Positions 57,506 through 59,514 of a stretch of 59,514 nt of DNA are shown piece by piece (position 1 is the first letter of the stretch; every line of letters starts with the position of its first letter). This DNA comes from Hymenobacter terrenus. GTDB lineage: Bacteria; Bacteroidota; Bacteroidia; Cytophagales; Hymenobacteraceae. The notes beneath the pieces are model-generated. The model saw only the letters and a list, made by a program, of their open reading frames with translations, was not told the DNA's origin and searched no databases. The position numbers and the translations under genes were made by a program. The stretch covers positions 1-59,514 of the forward strand of contig NZ_LATM01000027.1 of NCBI RefSeq assembly GCF_000972495.1, in the 5' to 3' direction.

Positions 57506-58579
57506 ATGAAACTCCTGACCCCCTTCGAACTCGCCGCTTTTTCCATTCCTAACCGCGTCGTAATGGCCCCCATGACGCGCAGCCGGGCCACCCCCGACGG
57601 GGTAGTGGGCGACATGACGGTCACCTACTACCAGCAGCGAGCCTCCATGGGCCTGCTGATTTCCGAGGCCATCAACATCTCGGCGCAGGCCATTGGCAGC
57701 CCGCTCACGCCGGGCCTGTACACGGCGGCGCACGTGGCCGCCTGGCGCACCGTCACCGACGCGGTGCACGCGGCGGGTGGCCGTATTTTCGCGCAGCTCT
57801 GGCACACGGGGCGGGTGGGCCACTCGCTGGTGCGCGGTGGGGAAGTGCCGGTGGCGCCCTCAGCCGTGCGCATTGAAGGGCAGCAACACTTCACGCCCAG
57901 CGGCATGCAGGAATATGAGGTACCCCGCGCCCTGACCACGGAAGAAGTAGCGGCTGTGGTGGAAGACTACCGGCAGGCCGCCGAAAAAGCGCACGCCGCC
58001 GGCTTTGATGGGGTGGAATTGCACGCCGCCTTTGGCTACCTGCCCAATCAGTTTCTGGTGGCCGGGGCCAACCACCGCACCGACGCATACGGGGGCAGCA
58101 TCGCCAACCGCTGCCGCTTTGTGCTCGACGTCATGCGGGCGTTGGTGGAGGTGTGGGGCCCGGCGCGGGTGGGCATCAAGCTCTCGCCTTCGATTCCATT
58201 CAATGGCATGGTTGACTCCGACCCGCAAGCGCTGTACACGTACCTGATTCAGGAGCTGAACACGCTGCCGCTGGCCTACCTGCACCTGATGCGGCCCCTG
58301 TTTCCGCTCGACGCCTTCCCACACTGGCCCACCGACATACTGGCTACTTTCGGAGGGTTGTTCGACAAACCCATCATCGCCAACGGCGGCTATACCCGCG
58401 AAGCCGCCGAACAGGAAATCGACTCGGGCCGGGCTCAACTCGTCTCGTTTGGGGCGCTGGCCCTGGCCAACCCCGACCTACCGGCCCGCTTCGCTCGGCA
58501 GGCCGCCTTCAATGAGCCCGACCGCGCCACGTTTTACGGGGGAGGGTCCCAGGGTTACATCGACTATCCAGCCCTGTAA
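57506..58579 (+). CDS. Old Yellow Enzyme family alkene reductase (NemA/OYE-like)
   Basis: 357 residues from ATG 57506 (MKLLTPFELAAFSIPNRVV). An FMN-binding TIM barrel: NRVVMAPMTRSRA, AQLWHTGRVGH, EYEVPRALTTEE, GFDGVELHAAFGYLPNQFL (usual HxAxGYL), HRTDAYGGSIANR, GIKLSPS, ANGGYTREAAE. The family reduces activated alkenes, nitro compounds and quinone-like enones with NAD(P)H. It is cytosolic. It is the last gene of the unit that starts at 53778, 31 bases after the porin gene, so the unit reads as import, hydrolysis and reduction of a xenobiotic or plant-type compound. Confidence 0.92.
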   Translation: MKLLTPFELAAFSIPNRVVMAPMTRSRATPDGVVGDMTVTYYQQRASMGLLISEAINISAQAIGSPLTPGLYTAAHVAAWRTVTDAVHAAGGRIFAQLWHTGRVGHSLVRGGEVPVAPSAVRIEGQQHFTPSGMQEYEVPRALTTEEVAAVVEDYRQAAEKAHAAGFDGVELHAAFGYLPNQFLVAGANHRTDAYGGSIANRCRFVLDVMRALVEVWGPARVGIKLSPSIPFNGMVDSDPQALYTYLIQELNTLPLAYLHLMRPLFPLDAFPHWPTDILATFGGLFDKPIIANGGYTREAAEQEIDSGRAQLVSFGALALANPDLPARFARQAAFNEPDRATFYGGGSQGYIDYPAL

Positions 58580-59101
58580 AGGTCTTTTCCATGAACACCT
58601 GCAAAATCGTGCTAATAAGAAAACAGGGATTTGGTTTTAAACACCCATAGATCAAGTGGCTCATTCTTCAGCGCGTAAATCCGTCCTTTTAGATACTTTT
58701 AACCAAGGTCATCAACCTACAGGGGGAATTTGATTTCTAGGTATAGCAAACAGCTAAGGGAACCCTCTAAATTATAGCGGCACGTGCTGTCGGTTTAGAT
58801 TTAAGAGCTTGTTGCTTGTTAAGCACAATCCGATCAGATGGCGTGGAATATTTTATAAACAGTCGTTCTTGCCACTTTTTCTCGACTACTTGAGGCAGCG
58901 TGCAAAACCATCTTCCTCGCTGCTCTTCCAGCACGGTCGTGCCTTCCCACCACTATTCGAGCGAGTTGGCTTTTGAGTCGGCCGGCTTCCCTTGTTGTTG
59001 AACAACACCCTGATTTATCCTGATGCGCGACAGGGGCGGTTGTTAGATAAACAGAGGAACCATTGCCGGGCTAGGCAGGCGTTCAGCAGTCTTCTCTTAT
59101 T
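58580..59101. other. Gene-free region
   Basis: No ORF of note. The region is less GC-rich than its neighbours and shows short coding-like fragments in several frames without starts, so it may be decayed sequence. No transposase motif could be recognised. Confidence 0.4.
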
Positions 59102-59365
59102 CTACTTATTCCGCCCGAAAGTGTAGCCGATGCCCAGATTATAGCTCAGGCCCATTTTCACGGCTTCGTGGGTTTTGGTCACGTCCCAGTTATCGGTGAA
59201 GGTGAACTTGTCGTCCTTCAGTGAGGTAGCCACGTCGTACCAGTAACGGGTAGAAAGCTTCACGTTGAGGCCGGTTTTCTTGCCCAGGTAGCGGCGGTAG
59301 TAAATGCTGGGGCCCACCGTGTAGGTAGGGGTTCTTTTAGTGCTGATTACAATGAAAAAGGCTCT
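59102..59365 (-). pseudogene. 3' fragment of an outer-membrane beta-barrel gene
   Basis: The minus-strand frame is open from 59365 to TAG 59102-59104 and encodes TYTVGPSIYYRRYLGKKTG, LSTRYWYDVATSLKDD and a closing barrel strand NLGIGYTFG. This is the C-terminal part of a porin-type barrel. There is no ATG; GTG 59317 would start in the middle of a strand, and the frame runs back into the hairpin at 59357. The 5' part is missing, so it is probably a decayed gene. Confidence 0.65.
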
Positions 59366-59430
59366 CTATTTAAATAGGGTAAGCGTTCCGATTTCCCGGA
59401 GCACTTACCCTATTTAAATAGAGAGCCTTT
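59357..59430. terminator. Strong hairpin, 27-bp arms, probable terminator of the T9SS cargo gene
   Basis: AAAGGCTCTCTATTTAAATA... (59357-59383) is exactly complementary to 59404-59430. On the minus strand the stem is followed by TTTTTC, as in an intrinsic terminator for the gene ending at 59472. Each arm contains the palindrome CTATTTAAATAG. Confidence 0.7.
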
Positions 59431-59471
59431 CTTACGCTTCTGATAACTGCGGAAACGTAATTATCCAGTCG

Positions 59472-59514
59472 TTATTTTTTGATAACGCGGAGGGTCTGTC
59501 CATCCTGGGTGCGG
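59472..59514 (-). CDS. C-terminal end of a T9SS-secreted protein (cut by window edge)
   Basis: Only 14 codons of sequence before TAA 59472-59474 are inside the window, reading RTQDGQTLRVIKK at the end. This is typical of the last strand of a type A type IX secretion sorting domain (VR..DGxx..RVxxx). The rest lies outside, so the passenger protein is unknown. It implies that the organism has a T9SS. Confidence 0.55.
   Translation of the reverse strand, partial: RTQDGQTLRVIKK

Overview
The window looks like a chromosomal segment of a high-GC Bacteroidota, most likely a Hymenobacter-type Cytophagales. The reasons are GC-rich coding sequence with AT-rich intergenic patches, TANNTTTG-type -7 promoter elements in place of Shine-Dalgarno-led starts, a type IX secretion C-terminal tail at the right edge, OmpA/PD40 chimeras, DUF6929, DUF4267 and DUF4269 proteins, and type VI secretion tube proteins of the Bacteroidota TssD family. 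No tRNA, rRNA or CRISPR array was seen. Assignments rest on reading the translations and motifs; no database search was run.

Left part (1-8.9 kb): a secreted protein cut by the window edge, a 1.37-kb AT-rich gap without genes, a ricin-lectin/PD40/OmpA surface protein, then toxin locus A. Locus A has a small coiled-coil protein, an XRE-like regulator with an operator array, a TssD (Hcp-like) protein fused to an Ntox15 DNase that is broken by an in-frame TAG just before its catalytic HxxD, two tandem Tdi1-type immunity genes, and a scar where a third immunity start is joined to a TssD fragment. Toxin locus B (40.4-44.3 kb) repeats the same gene families: coiled coil, TssD fused to a WHH/HNH nuclease, SUKH immunity protein, XRE-like regulator. 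No T6SS structural genes other than TssD lie in the window.

Centre (9.0-22.9 kb): nine co-oriented genes with no known joint function. They encode two glycine-zipper paralogues with EF/QE-rich heads and a shared basic tail, an HExxH protein, a large unknown, an alpha-oxoamine-synthase-like PLP enzyme, a deaminase-like protein, a basic unknown, an M20 peptidase and an amidohydrolase. An opposing sigma-54 activator with an altered GAFTGA loop ends the block. A REP-associated tyrosine transposase (RAYT) and its hairpin targets (GTAG/GTGG foot plus stem with a CTTC-type tetraloop) are embedded here, often touching stop codons. This block is the best candidate for an undescribed system.

Right-centre (23-40 kb): a membrane alpha/beta hydrolase, DUF6929, two STAS-like proteins, a B12-binding protein with the Wx9EH photoreceptor motif, and a cluster of LysR, two ABM monooxygenases, three DJ-1/PfpI proteins and two SMP-30-like propellers that looks like a reactive-electrophile or quinone response. 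AI-2E permease, lactonase, SDR and Crp genes follow.

Right part (44-59.5 kb): Crp and ECF regulators, a quinone reductase with a truncated SDR stub behind it, two AraC regulators flanking an outer-membrane protein and a 146-bp MITE-like element, and a sigma-54/GAF regulator divergent from an isochorismatase, MBL hydrolase, AlgE-like porin and Old Yellow Enzyme set. The right edge holds a decayed beta-barrel fragment, a strong hairpin and the C-terminus of a T9SS cargo protein.
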